The notes under the pieces were generated by a model, which was not told where the DNA came from, ran no database searches, and saw only the letters and a list, made by a program, of their open reading frames with translations. Below, piece by piece: positions 48,346 through 57,695 of a DNA stretch of 64,000 nt. Source of the stretch: CAZTDU01 sp964617355 (GTDB lineage: Bacteria > Pseudomonadota > Gammaproteobacteria > Burkholderiales > SG8-39); the NCBI GenBank assembly GCA_964617355.1, contig CAZTXP010000039.1, positions 18,764 through 82,763 on the forward strand, in the 5' to 3' direction. Both the position numbers and the translations under genes were made by a program. Every line of letters starts with the position of its first letter. The stretch's first letter is position 1.

Positions 48346-49593
48346 ATGCACATCCCTACCCTGGCCCTCGTGCTCGCCGGCATGGCGCTCGCGACGCCGG
48401 CCTTCGCCCAAGGGCTCTCGCTCGACGAGGCCGTGCGGCTGTCGGAAGGTCGTTCCGCGCGGCTCGCTGCGCAGCGTCATTCGGTGGACGCCGCGCGCGA
48501 GCAGGTGGATCGCTCCAGGGAACTGCCCGATCCGCGGCTGAAGCTAGGGCTCGAGAACCTGCCGGTCACCGGCCCGGACAAGTACCGCTACGACCGCGAC
48601 TTCATGACGTCGCGCTCGGTCTCGCTGATGCAGGAGTTCCCGAACGAATCCAAGCGCGAGGCGCGGGGCCTGCGCGCCGCGCGCGCTCGGGACGTCGAAC
48701 AGGCCGGGCTTGCCGCCCAGGGCACGCTGCTCCGGCGCGACACGGCCGCCGCATGGTTCGACGCGTACTACGCCGAGCAGGCGAAGGCGGCCTTCGCTCG
48801 GCTCGCCGGCCAGTTCGCGCTGCAGTCGGAATCGATCGCCGCCGGCATCGCGCGCGGGCGCATGGGTGCTGGCGACAATTACCAGCTGCGCCTCGCGCAC
48901 GAGCAGGTGAAGGACCGTGTCATCGATGCCGAGCGGATGCTCGCCAAGGCACGCATCACGCTCGCGGCCTACGTGGGCAATGACACCGAGCGCGTGCTCG
49001 CCGCGCCCCCGGACACGGCGCGCCTTGCGCATGCGCGGGAACTCTACGTCGACCGGCTGACGCGCCACCCGACGCAGCGCCTGTTCGACGAGCGCGAGGC
49101 CCTGGCGCAGGCCGAGGTGGAACTGGCGCGCGCGAGCAAGAAGTCCGACTGGAGCGTCGAGGTCGGATACGGCCAGCGCAGGCCGTATTTCGACAACCAG
49201 ATCTCGGTGCTGTTCGCGTTCGAGTTGCCGATGCAGGCCGAGCGGCGGCAGGACCGCGACATCGCTTCGCGACTCGCGGAACTCGAGCGCGTGCGCGCCG
49301 AGCGCGAGGACGCGCGCCGCATGCACGAGGCCGAAGTGAAGGCCACGCTCGCCGACTTCGACGCCGTCGCGCGCCGCGCCGAGCGCCTGGAGAAGATCCT
49401 GCTGCCGCTCGCGCGCGAGCGGCGCGAGCTCGCGCTCGCGGCCTATCGCGGCGCGCGCGGGGAACTCGCCCCGGTGCTGGAAGCCGAGCGCGGCATCACG
49501 GAAACCGAACTTGCGCTGGTGCAGGCCCTCGCCGAACGGGCGAAGGCCTGGACCGCGCTCCACTACCTCGACGAACACGGGGAGGCGAAATGA
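48346..49593 (+). CDS. CusC/CzcC-type outer-membrane efflux protein
   Basis: Protein of 415 residues, TolC family, with a signal peptide (TPAFA) and GAGGAGG ribosome binding site. DPRLKLGLENLPVTGPDKY and SVSLMQEFPNESKRE near the N terminus and the long coiled helices match the outer-membrane part of Cus-type pumps. The stop overlaps the adaptor start by four bases. Confidence 0.88.
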   Translation: MHIPTLALVLAGMALATPAFAQGLSLDEAVRLSEGRSARLAAQRHSVDAAREQVDRSRELPDPRLKLGLENLPVTGPDKYRYDRDFMTSRSVSLMQEFPNESKREARGLRAARARDVEQAGLAAQGTLLRRDTAAAWFDAYYAEQAKAAFARLAGQFALQSESIAAGIARGRMGAGDNYQLRLAHEQVKDRVIDAERMLAKARITLAAYVGNDTERVLAAPPDTARLAHARELYVDRLTRHPTQRLFDEREALAQAEVELARASKKSDWSVEVGYGQRRPYFDNQISVLFAFELPMQAERRQDRDIASRLAELERVRAEREDARRMHEAEVKATLADFDAVARRAERLEKILLPLARERRELALAAYRGARGELAPVLEAERGITETELALVQALAERAKAWTALHYLDEHGEAK

Positions 49594-51083
49594 ACCGCGC
49601 CCTCGCACTGACCGCCGCGGCCATAGGCATCGCCGCCATCGCGGCCTACGCCGGATACCGGTATGCGCGCCAGACCATGCCGGCGCACGCACCGACGGCC
49701 CAGGCCGCTGCGCCAGCCGCGTCGAAGGATGGCCGCAAGATCCTCTACTGGCACGACCCGATGAAGCCGGACCAGAAGTTCGACAAGCCCGGCAAGTCGC
49801 CGTTCATGGACATGGACCTCGTGCCGGTCTATGCCGATGATGCCGGCGACGCGAAGGGCGGGATCGCGGTCAGCACGGTCGCCACGCAGAACCTCGGGGT
49901 GCGCACCGCGGTGGCCGAGCGCGGATCGCTCGAGCCGAAGCTCGAGGCGGTCGGCACGGTCGGATTCAACGAGCGCAACGTCGTGGTGCTGCAGGCGCGC
50001 TCTGCCGGATTCGTCGAGCGCCTGCACGCCCGAGCGCCGCTCGACGGCGTGGCGAGGGGTTCGTCGCTGGTCGAGATCCTCGTGCCCGAGTGGGCCGGTG
50101 CGCAGGAGGAGTTCCTGCTGCTCGCCAAGAAGGGCGAACGCGAACTCGCGGACGCGTCGCGCCGCCGCTTGCTGCTGCTCGGCATGAGCGAACCCGAGAT
50201 CGCGGCGGTCGAGCGCGAAGGCAAGCCGCGCGTGCGCTTCACGCTGCACGCACCGATCGGCGGCGTGATTGCCGAACTCGGCGTGCGCGAGGGGATGACG
50301 GTGATTCCGGGGCAGATGCTGTTCAAGCTGGTCGACCTGTCCTCGGTCTGGATTACAGCCGAAGTACCCGAGGCGCAGGCCTCCTGGCTGAAGCCCGGCA
50401 CGCCTGCGCTGGCGCGCGTGCCCGCGTGGCCGGGGCAGTCGTTCAGCGGCAAGGTCGGCGCGATCCTCCCCGACGTGAACACGGCGACGCGCACCGTTCG
50501 GGCGCGCGTCGAGGTGTCGAACGCGGGCGGCGCGCTGAAGCCCGGGATGTTCGCGAACCTCTCCATCGCGTCCGGCCGCGGCGCCGAGCGCGTCCTCGTT
50601 GCATCGGAGGCCGTGATCCGCACCGGCGAGCGCAGCGTCGTGATCCTCGCCGAGGACGCTCGCTTCCGTCCCGTGGAAGTTGAGGTCGGGCAGGAACTCG
50701 GCGGGCGCAGCGAGATCCTGCGCGGGCTCGAGGCGGGGCAGCGCGTCGTCGCCTCGGGCCAGTTCCTGATCGATTCCGAAGCGAGCCTCAAGGGCACCCT
50801 CGCGAGGCTGCAGCCGGCCGCGACGAAGCACGCCGGCACGGGCAAGGTCATCGCACTCGACGTGGCCAAGCGCCGGCTGGAGCTCGAGCACGGCCCGATC
50901 CCGGCACTGAAGTGGCCCGCGATGCAGATGGAATTCGCCGTCACCGACCCCGCCATCCTGCAGGGCGTGAAGCCGGGCGACGAAGTGGCGTTCGAGATGC
51001 GCGCCGAGCAGACCAGGGAGGGCGACTGGGTCATCGAGGCCCTGCGGCCGAAGGCGGCGCCGCAACCCAAGGCCGCGAAATGA
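49590..51083 (+). CDS. CusB-type adaptor with HMBD and C-terminal CusF-like domain
   Basis: Protein of 497 residues. After an anchor helix (about 6-24) comes a heavy-metal-binding domain (residues 52-80, YWHDPM then FMDMDLVPVY). The adaptor core follows (LQARSAGFVERLHAR, LHAPIGGVIAELGVREG). Residues 410-497 form a CusF-like domain with His434, Trp442, Met445 and Met447, the full copper-cap set. It hands copper or silver to the pump. Confidence 0.92.
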   Translation: MNRALALTAAAIGIAAIAAYAGYRYARQTMPAHAPTAQAAAPAASKDGRKILYWHDPMKPDQKFDKPGKSPFMDMDLVPVYADDAGDAKGGIAVSTVATQNLGVRTAVAERGSLEPKLEAVGTVGFNERNVVVLQARSAGFVERLHARAPLDGVARGSSLVEILVPEWAGAQEEFLLLAKKGERELADASRRRLLLLGMSEPEIAAVEREGKPRVRFTLHAPIGGVIAELGVREGMTVIPGQMLFKLVDLSSVWITAEVPEAQASWLKPGTPALARVPAWPGQSFSGKVGAILPDVNTATRTVRARVEVSNAGGALKPGMFANLSIASGRGAERVLVASEAVIRTGERSVVILAEDARFRPVEVEVGQELGGRSEILRGLEAGQRVVASGQFLIDSEASLKGTLARLQPAATKHAGTGKVIALDVAKRRLELEHGPIPALKWPAMQMEFAVTDPAILQGVKPGDEVAFEMRAEQTREGDWVIEALRPKAAPQPKAAK

Positions 51084-54000
51084 TCGCCGCGCTGATCCGC
51101 TGGTCGCTGGCCAACCGGTTCCTGGTGCTGGTCGGCTCGCTGCTGGTCGCGGCGTGGGGCACGTGGGCGGTGCTGCGCGCGCCGCTCGACGCGCTGCCCG
51201 ATCTCTCGGACGTGCAGGTGATCATCCGCACGCCCTTCCCGGGGCAGGCGCCGAAGATCGTCGAGGACCAGGTCACCTATCCGCTCACCACGACCATGAT
51301 GTCGGTGCCGGGCGCGAAGGTGGTGCGCGGCTACTCGTTCTTCGGTGATTCGTTCGTCTACGTGCTGTTCGAGGACGGCGTCGATCTCTACTGGGCGCGC
51401 TCGCGCGTGCTCGAGTACCTGAACCAGGTGCAGTCGCGACTGCCCGCGCAGGCCAAGCCGGCGCTCGGGCCCGACGCCACCGGCGTGGGCTGGATCTACC
51501 AGTACGCGCTCGTCGATCGCTCCGGCCGCCACGACCTGGGCGAGCTGCGCGCGATCCAGGACTGGTTCCTGCGCTACGAACTGAAGAGCGTGCCGAACGT
51601 CGCCGAAGTGGCCTCGGTCGGCGGCATGGTGCGCCAGTACCAGATCCAGCTCGATCCCGAGCGCCTGCGCGCCTACGGCATCTCGCACGGCAAGGTGATC
51701 GCGGCCGTGCAGGCGGCGAACCGCGAGACCGGCGGCTCGGTGCTGGAGCTGGCCGAGGCCGAATACATGGTTCGCGCGAGCGGCTACCTGCAGACGCTGG
51801 AGGACTTCGGCGCGATTCCGCTTCTCACCGGCGCAGGCGGCGTGCCGGTGATGCTGAAGGACGTCGCGCGCATCCAGGTCGGCCCCGAGATGCGCCGCGG
51901 CATCGCCGAACTGGACGGCGAGGGCGAGGTCGCGGGTGGCGTGGTGATCCTGCGCTCCGGGAAGAACGCGCTGGAGACCATCGACGCGGTGAAGGCGAAG
52001 CTCGCGACGCTGCGCGCCGGGCTGCCGGCGGGCGTCGAGATCGTCGAGACCTACGATCGCTCGGGCCTCATCGAGCGCGCCGTGAAGCACCTCGGCGAGA
52101 AGCTGGCGGAGGAATTCGTCGTCGTGGCGCTCGTCTGCCTCGTGTTCCTGTTCCACCTTCGCTCGGCGCTGGTGGCGATCGTCACGCTGCCGCTCGGCAT
52201 CCTCGCCGCGTTCATCGTCATGCACTACCAGGGCGTGAACGCGAACATCCTGTCGCTCGGCGGGCTCGCGATCGCGATCGGCGCGATGGTGGACGCGGCG
52301 ATCGTGATGATCGAGAACGCGCACAAGAAACTAGAGCACGGCTGGAAGGACGAGGCCGAGCGCGTGCGCCTGATCGGCGAGGCGGCAGTCGAGGTCGGAC
52401 CCGCGCTCTTCTTCTCGCTGCTCGTGATCACGCTGTCCTTCGTGCCGGTGTTCGCGCTCGAGGCGCAGGAAGGGCGCCTCTTCTCGCCGCTCGCCTTCAC
52501 CAAGACCTACGCGATGGCGGCCTCCGCCGGGCTCGCGGTCACGCTGGTGCCGGTGCTGATGGCGATGCTGGTCCGCGGCCGCATCCCCGAGGAGCGCACC
52601 AATCCCCTGAACCGATTCCTGATCGCGATCTACCGGCCGCTGCTCGCGCGCGTGCTCGCCGCGCCGAAGGCCACGCTCGTGGTGGCGGTCGTCGTGCTCG
52701 GGGTCTCCGCGTGGCCCGCGATGCGGCTGGGCTCGGAGTTCATGCCGCCGCTCTACGAAGGCGACCTGCTCTACATGCCGACCACGCTGCCCGGGCTCTC
52801 CAGCGGCAAGGCGGCGCAGATCCTGCAGCAGACCGACCGCATCATCGCCGCCGTGCCCGAGGTGAAGCGCGTGTTCGGCAAGGTCGGCCGCGCCGAATCG
52901 GCCACCGACCCGGCGCCGATGGAGATGATCGAGACCACCGTGCAGCTCAAGCCGCGCTCCGAGTGGCGTCCCGGCATGACGCCCGAGAAGCTGGTCGAGG
53001 AGCTCGACCGGCAACTGCGCCTGCCCGGCCTCGCCAATATCTGGATCCCGCCGATCCGCAACCGCATCGACATGCTCGCCACCGGCATCAAGAGCCCGCT
53101 CGGCATCAAGGTGTCCGGAGCGAGCCTCGCCGACATCGAGCGCGCGGCGCAGGCGATCGAGCGCGTGGTGAAGGACGTGCCCGGCGTGTCCTCGGCGCTC
53201 GCCGAGCGCGTCGAGGGCGGCCGCTACGTCGACGTCACCATCGACCGGCAGGCCGCGGCACGCTACGGGTTGAGCGTCATGGAGGTGCAGTCCGTGGTCG
53301 CGAGCGCGATCGGCGGCGAGACCATCGGCGAGACGCTCGAAGGCCGTCGGCGCTTCCCGATCAACGTGCGCTACCCGCGCGAGCAGCGAGACACCGTGGA
53401 GAAGCTGCGCCAGCTGCCCTTCGTCGCCGAATCCGGCGCGCAGCTCACCTTGGGCGCGGTCACGGACATCCGCATCGCCGACGGCCCGCCGATGCTGCGC
53501 TCCGAGAACGCGCGACTCTCGGGCTGGATCTACGTCGACATCCGCGGCCGCGACCTCGGCGCGGTGGTGAAGGACGCACAGCGAGCGGTGTCCGAGAAGG
53601 CGCAGCTGCCCAAGGGCGTGACCGTGTCGTGGTCCGGGCAGTTCGAGTACCTCGAGCGCGCCGAAAAGCGCCTCGCGGTGGTGGTGCCCTTCACGCTGCT
53701 CATCATCTTCGTGCTGCTCTACCTCACCTTCCGCCGCGCGGACGAGGCCCTGTTGATCCTCGCCACGCTGCCGTTCGCGCTGGTCGGCGGCGTATGGTTC
53801 CTGTGGGTGCTGGGTCACCACGTCTCGGTGGCGGGCGCGATCGGCTTCATCGCTCTCGCAGGCCTCGCCGCGGAGTTCGGCGTGGTGATGCTGCTCTACC
53901 TGCGCCACGCCATCGAGCGCCACGGCGCCAGCCTCACGCATGCGCAGCTCATGGAAGCGCTCGACGAAGGCGCGGTTCAGCGCGTGCGGCCCAAGGCGAT

Positions 54001-54178
54001 GACCGTGGCGGTGATCCTCGCCGGCCTCGCGCCGCTGATGCTGAGCGAGGGCACCGGCGCCGAGATCATGCAGCGCATCGCCGCGCCGATGATCGGCGGC
54101 ATGGTGACCGCGCCGCTCCTGTCGATGTTCGTGATCCCCGCGGCCTACCTGCTGATGCGCGGGCGGACAGTGCGGTAG
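51080..54178 (+). CDS. CusA-type copper/silver RND pump
   Basis: Protein of 1032 residues, HME family. Starts MIAALIRWSLANRFLVLVGS, then APLDALPDLSDVQVIIRTP. Helix 4 has IAIGAMVDAAIVMIEN, the pattern of monovalent-cation exporters (CusA, SilA), distinct from the two CzcA-type pumps in this island. Overlaps the adaptor stop (ATGA). It forms the Cu(I)/Ag(I) pump with CusC and CusB. Confidence 0.93.
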   Translation: MIAALIRWSLANRFLVLVGSLLVAAWGTWAVLRAPLDALPDLSDVQVIIRTPFPGQAPKIVEDQVTYPLTTTMMSVPGAKVVRGYSFFGDSFVYVLFEDGVDLYWARSRVLEYLNQVQSRLPAQAKPALGPDATGVGWIYQYALVDRSGRHDLGELRAIQDWFLRYELKSVPNVAEVASVGGMVRQYQIQLDPERLRAYGISHGKVIAAVQAANRETGGSVLELAEAEYMVRASGYLQTLEDFGAIPLLTGAGGVPVMLKDVARIQVGPEMRRGIAELDGEGEVAGGVVILRSGKNALETIDAVKAKLATLRAGLPAGVEIVETYDRSGLIERAVKHLGEKLAEEFVVVALVCLVFLFHLRSALVAIVTLPLGILAAFIVMHYQGVNANILSLGGLAIAIGAMVDAAIVMIENAHKKLEHGWKDEAERVRLIGEAAVEVGPALFFSLLVITLSFVPVFALEAQEGRLFSPLAFTKTYAMAASAGLAVTLVPVLMAMLVRGRIPEERTNPLNRFLIAIYRPLLARVLAAPKATLVVAVVVLGVSAWPAMRLGSEFMPPLYEGDLLYMPTTLPGLSSGKAAQILQQTDRIIAAVPEVKRVFGKVGRAESATDPAPMEMIETTVQLKPRSEWRPGMTPEKLVEELDRQLRLPGLANIWIPPIRNRIDMLATGIKSPLGIKVSGASLADIERAAQAIERVVKDVPGVSSALAERVEGGRYVDVTIDRQAAARYGLSVMEVQSVVASAIGGETIGETLEGRRRFPINVRYPREQRDTVEKLRQLPFVAESGAQLTLGAVTDIRIADGPPMLRSENARLSGWIYVDIRGRDLGAVVKDAQRAVSEKAQLPKGVTVSWSGQFEYLERAEKRLAVVVPFTLLIIFVLLYLTFRRADEALLILATLPFALVGGVWFLWVLGHHVSVAGAIGFIALAGLAAEFGVVMLLYLRHAIERHGASLTHAQLMEALDEGAVQRVRPKAMTVAVILAGLAPLMLSEGTGAEIMQRIAAPMIGGMVTAPLLSMFVIPAAYLLMRGRTVR

Positions 54179-54225
54179 CGTGCCGGCCAGCGCGTTCTTC
54201 GAAATCCGCTAAACTTCGATTGCAC

Positions 54226-54564
54226 ATGCGCCGAACGATCGCGATCCTGCTTCTGGTCTTGCTGCCGCTGCAATCGGTATGGGCGGTGGCGAGCGCCTAC
54301 TGCGAGCATGAGACGGGTGTGGCAGCGAATCACGTCGGGCACCACGAGCACCAGCATGATGCGCAAGGCGAGGGCTCCTCGCCGAAGTCGTGGGCAGACC
54401 CGGATTGCGGCGCTTGCCATTCTTGTTGCACTGCGGCCCTCAACGGGGATCTCGAAGTTCTCGCGCTATCGCGGGGTGGAGAGCGCCCCGTGGACGCCGC
54501 CTCGCGCCTTCCTGAGGCGCGCGTCGCACCGCCCGAGCGACCCAACTGGCCTCCCCTCGCCTGA
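54226..54564 (+). CDS. CzcI-type small periplasmic protein (second module)
   Basis: Protein of 112 residues with a signal peptide (LLPLQSVWAVA). The mature protein starts SAYCEHETG, has the cluster HVGHHEHQH and CGACHSCC, the pattern of CzcI/cation-efflux regulator-like proteins. It heads the second czc-type module, 47 bases after cusA. The following 135 bases before czcC show no recognisable gene. Confidence 0.8.
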   Translation: MRRTIAILLLVLLPLQSVWAVASAYCEHETGVAANHVGHHEHQHDAQGEGSSPKSWADPDCGACHSCCTAALNGDLEVLALSRGGERPVDAASRLPEARVAPPERPNWPPLA

Positions 54565-54699
54565 CCGGCGAGGCAGGGTAGTTTTCCCTCGATGGACCAC
54601 GCGCGGCAGCGTAGCTTGCCTGGCTGACGCCGTCCCGCGCGGACCGACGGACCGCACCTCGCCGATTCCCTGTCGCAACACGAACTGCGGGAGAGTCGG

Positions 54700-56007
54700 A
54701 TGTTTCGTTCTGCATCACCATGGCGTGCGCACGCACGTCGCTTCTGTGCGTCGGTCTCGGCGAGCGTGCTGGTCGTCGCTGCGCCGTCATTCGCCGCCGA
54801 TCGAGAGCCCCAGGCACGGGTGCCCGGCCTGCAGGCGCTGTTCGATGCGGCCTGGGCCCGGCAGCCGGAGGCGCAGGCTGCGCGTCTCAGGCGTGAGGCC
54901 TTGCTGGCGCGTCGCGAGGCGGCGGAGAGCTGGACGGTCGAACCTCCCGCGCTGGAGCTTTCGACCAAGACCGAGCAGCTGAACCGCGATCGCGGCGGTC
55001 GCGAGCAGGCGATCGGCATCGCGATCCCGCTTTGGCTTCCGGGCGAGCGAGATCGCGCCGCCGCGCTGGCGGACGCCGACGCACAAGCGTCGGAAGCACG
55101 GCTCGCTTCGGCCCGGTTGCGCATCGCCGCGCTGGTGCGCGATGCCTACTGGAACTGGCAACGCGCACGCGTCGAGCAGGCCCTGTCGCAGGATCGTCTC
55201 GCCAGTGCGCGCGCACTGGCGTCGGACGTCGCTCGGCGCGTGGAAGCCGGAGACCTTGCACGCGCCGACCGGCATCAGGCCGACGGAAACGCTGCGGCAG
55301 CCGAGGGCGACTCGGCCCTCGCTCGCGCCCAGGCGACGGCAGCGTTCCATCAGGTCCGCGCGCTGGTTGGCGATGCCGTGGCTCCCGGTGGCGAGCATGT
55401 GGCGGACTACGGCGGGGTCGCGACCGAGGTCGATCCCTTGGTCGCGCGATTCGACCCCCTGCCGGCCCATGCGGAGGTGCGCGACGCGCTCGCTCAGGGC
55501 GAGGCGGCGCGGCGGGCGGCGGAACTGGCTCGGGTGCAAACCCGGGCGAATCCCGAGATCGCGGTATCAACGGCCCGCGAGCGCGGATCGTTCGGTGATG
55601 CCTACGCCCAGTCGATGACGTTCGGGTTGCGCTTCCCGTTCGGATCCGAGCCGCGCAATCGCGCACGCATGGCCGCAGCCGGCGCGGAAGCCCTCGAAGC
55701 TGAGGGTCGGGCTCGCATCGCGCGCGAACGTATCGCAGCCGAGATCGAGGCGGCGCGTGCCCGCTCGGGTGCGGCGCGGGAGGTTGCCGCCGCCGCCGAG
55801 CGACGCGCCCAGCTCGCCCGCGAAGCCCGCGGTTTCTTCGATCGCTCGTTCCGGGCCGGCGAGACCGACTTGCCGACGCGGCTGCGCATCGAGCGGGAAG
55901 CGGTCGAGGCCGAGCGGCTGGCGGCGCGCGCCCGTATCGACCATGCCGCCGCGGTATCGGCGCTACGCCAGGCGCTGGGGCTGATGCCCGAAGAGACGCG
56001 TCCATGA
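54700..56007 (+). CDS. CzcC-type outer-membrane efflux protein (second module)
   Basis: Protein of 435 residues, TolC family, with signal peptide (VLVVAAPSFAA). Repeated helical segments resemble the first-module CzcC (for example LPLWAPGERD there, IPLWLPGERDR here; FGIRIPFDTEARN there, FGLRFPFGSEPRN here). The end overlaps the next frame. Confidence 0.88.
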   Translation: MFRSASPWRAHARRFCASVSASVLVVAAPSFAADREPQARVPGLQALFDAAWARQPEAQAARLRREALLARREAAESWTVEPPALELSTKTEQLNRDRGGREQAIGIAIPLWLPGERDRAAALADADAQASEARLASARLRIAALVRDAYWNWQRARVEQALSQDRLASARALASDVARRVEAGDLARADRHQADGNAAAAEGDSALARAQATAAFHQVRALVGDAVAPGGEHVADYGGVATEVDPLVARFDPLPAHAEVRDALAQGEAARRAAELARVQTRANPEIAVSTARERGSFGDAYAQSMTFGLRFPFGSEPRNRARMAAAGAEALEAEGRARIARERIAAEIEAARARSGAAREVAAAAERRAQLAREARGFFDRSFRAGETDLPTRLRIEREAVEAERLAARARIDHAAAVSALRQALGLMPEETRP

Positions 56008-56033
56008 ACTCCACGTTGCGGAAGGAACGGAAC

Positions 56034-56573
56034 ATGAAGCACCTGCTCGAACTCCTCGGGGTACTCGCGTTGTCGCTGTCGATCGCCGCCATCGCCGGGC
56101 CCGGCCACGATCACGGCGAGGGGATGGCGCCGGCAGGCACGTCGAACGCGTTGCCGCGGTTCGCCGTTTCCTCGGAAGCGTACGAACTCGTCGGCGTGCT
56201 GGACGGCAAGCGTCTTACGCTCTATCTCGACCGTGCCGACACGACGGCGCCGGTCGAAGGCGCGAAGCTGGAGGTCGAGTTCGGCGGCACCAGGCTGAAG
56301 CTCGATCCGAAAGGGCCGGGCGAATTCGAAGCCGTGCTCGAGACGATCCCCTCGACCGATACCGTGCCGATCGCCGCGACGATCCAGGCCGGCAGCGACG
56401 CCGACCTGCTCGCGGGAGAACTCGTGCTTCATGCCGCCCATCCGGCATCGGTGACGGCGGGCAGAAGCGGCTGGCAGCGCGGGGTCCTGTGGGCCGCCGC
56501 AGTCGCGATGCTCGTCGTACTGCTGGCGATGTTCCTTCGACGGGCGCGCCGCACCACGGGAGCCGTGTCGTGA
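56034..56573 (+). CDS. Periplasmic domain protein with C-terminal helix (N-terminal partner of CzcB)
   Basis: Protein of 179 residues from the ATG at 56034, behind GGAAGGA; an upstream ATG at 56004 is in frame and overlaps the czcC stop. Signal peptide, then GPGHDHGEG, a beta-rich domain (YELVGVLDGKRLTLYLDRAD, GAKLEVEFGGTRLKL) and a C-terminal transmembrane helix ending RRARR. It matches residues 1-165 of the fused CzcB of the first module. It is likely anchored to the inner membrane next to the pump. Confidence 0.78.
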   Translation: MKHLLELLGVLALSLSIAAIAGPGHDHGEGMAPAGTSNALPRFAVSSEAYELVGVLDGKRLTLYLDRADTTAPVEGAKLEVEFGGTRLKLDPKGPGEFEAVLETIPSTDTVPIAATIQAGSDADLLAGELVLHAAHPASVTAGRSGWQRGVLWAAAVAMLVVLLAMFLRRARRTTGAVS

Positions 56574-57679
56574 GCGGCCGCGTGCTCGTGCTGTGCGCGT
56601 TCGTCGCCTTCGGCGCCGCCGGTATCGCCCACGCCGGACCGGGGCACGATCACGGCGAAGCATCGGGGGCGCCCGCCGCGGGCAATGGGCCGCGCCGCTT
56701 GCCCGACGGCACCGTGTTCCTGCCCAAGCCCGCGCAGCGGCAGATCGGATTGCGCACCGCGATGGCCGAGGAGGGGCGTCACCCGCGCGTTCACGAACTC
56801 GCCGGCAAGGTCGTCATGGACCCGAATGCCGGCGGCAAGGTGCAGCCGACGCTGGCGGGCCGGATCGAGCCGGGACCGCGCGGGCTGCCCAATCCCGGGC
56901 AGCGCGTGGCGAAGGGCGAGGTCCTTGCCTACGTCGCGCCGTCCATCGGCAGCATCGAGCGCTCGAACCAGAGCGCGCAACTCTCGGAGCTGAAGGCCTC
57001 GGCCGCGCTCGCGCAGAAGCGCCTTGCGCGCCTGCGTTCGCTCTCCGACACGGTACCGCGCAAGGAGATCGAGGCCGCCGAATCCGAGGTCGCGAGCCTC
57101 GGCGAGCGCGCAGCCGCGGTGTCGGCGGGACTCGTAGTGCGCCAATCGCTCGTCGCACCGGTGGCAGGTGTCGTCGCGTCCGCCAACGTCGTCGCGGGCC
57201 AGGTGGTCGAAGCGCGCGAACTGGTGTTCGAGATCGTCGACCCGACGCGCTTGCGCGTCGAAGCCCTCACCTACGATCCGGAGTTGGCCGCTTCGATCTC
57301 GGCCGCCAGCCTCGCGGTCGGCGACGTGCGCGTCCCCCTTCGTCCCCTCGGGTCGGCGCGAGCCCTGCGCGAGCAGGCGCTGCCGCTCTCTTTCCTCGCG
57401 CAGGGCGGCGCACTGGAGAAGCTCGCCCTGGGCCAGCCGGTGCGGGTGTTCGCACAAAGCGCGCAGGCGCTGGTCGCGATCAAGCTGCCCTCCGCCTCGC
57501 TCGTGAAGAACCCCGCGAATCAGACGGTGGTCTGGGTGAAGTCGGCTCCCGAGATGTTTGCGCCGCGCACCGTGACGATCGAGCCGCTGGACGGCCTCGA
57601 AGTCGCGGTCACCTCCGGCCTCGCCGCGGGCGACCGGGTCGTCGTGCGTGCGGCGACGCTGTTGAACCAGATCCGCTGA
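56570..57679 (+). CDS. CzcB-type adaptor (second module)
   Basis: Protein of 369 residues, GTG start overlapping the upstream stop (GTGA). Signal peptide (FGAAGIAHAG), then GPGHDHGEASG and the adaptor: LPDGTVFLPKPAQRQIGLRT, DPNAGGKVQPTLAGRIEPG, a helical hairpin (about 125-175) and the second lipoyl half APVAGVVASANVV. It corresponds to residues 169-532 of the first-module fusion. It connects CzcA and CzcC. Confidence 0.9.
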   Translation: MSGRVLVLCAFVAFGAAGIAHAGPGHDHGEASGAPAAGNGPRRLPDGTVFLPKPAQRQIGLRTAMAEEGRHPRVHELAGKVVMDPNAGGKVQPTLAGRIEPGPRGLPNPGQRVAKGEVLAYVAPSIGSIERSNQSAQLSELKASAALAQKRLARLRSLSDTVPRKEIEAAESEVASLGERAAAVSAGLVVRQSLVAPVAGVVASANVVAGQVVEARELVFEIVDPTRLRVEALTYDPELAASISAASLAVGDVRVPLRPLGSARALREQALPLSFLAQGGALEKLALGQPVRVFAQSAQALVAIKLPSASLVKNPANQTVVWVKSAPEMFAPRTVTIEPLDGLEVAVTSGLAAGDRVVVRAATLLNQIR

Positions 57680-57695
57680 ACGGGAGCCGATCGCC

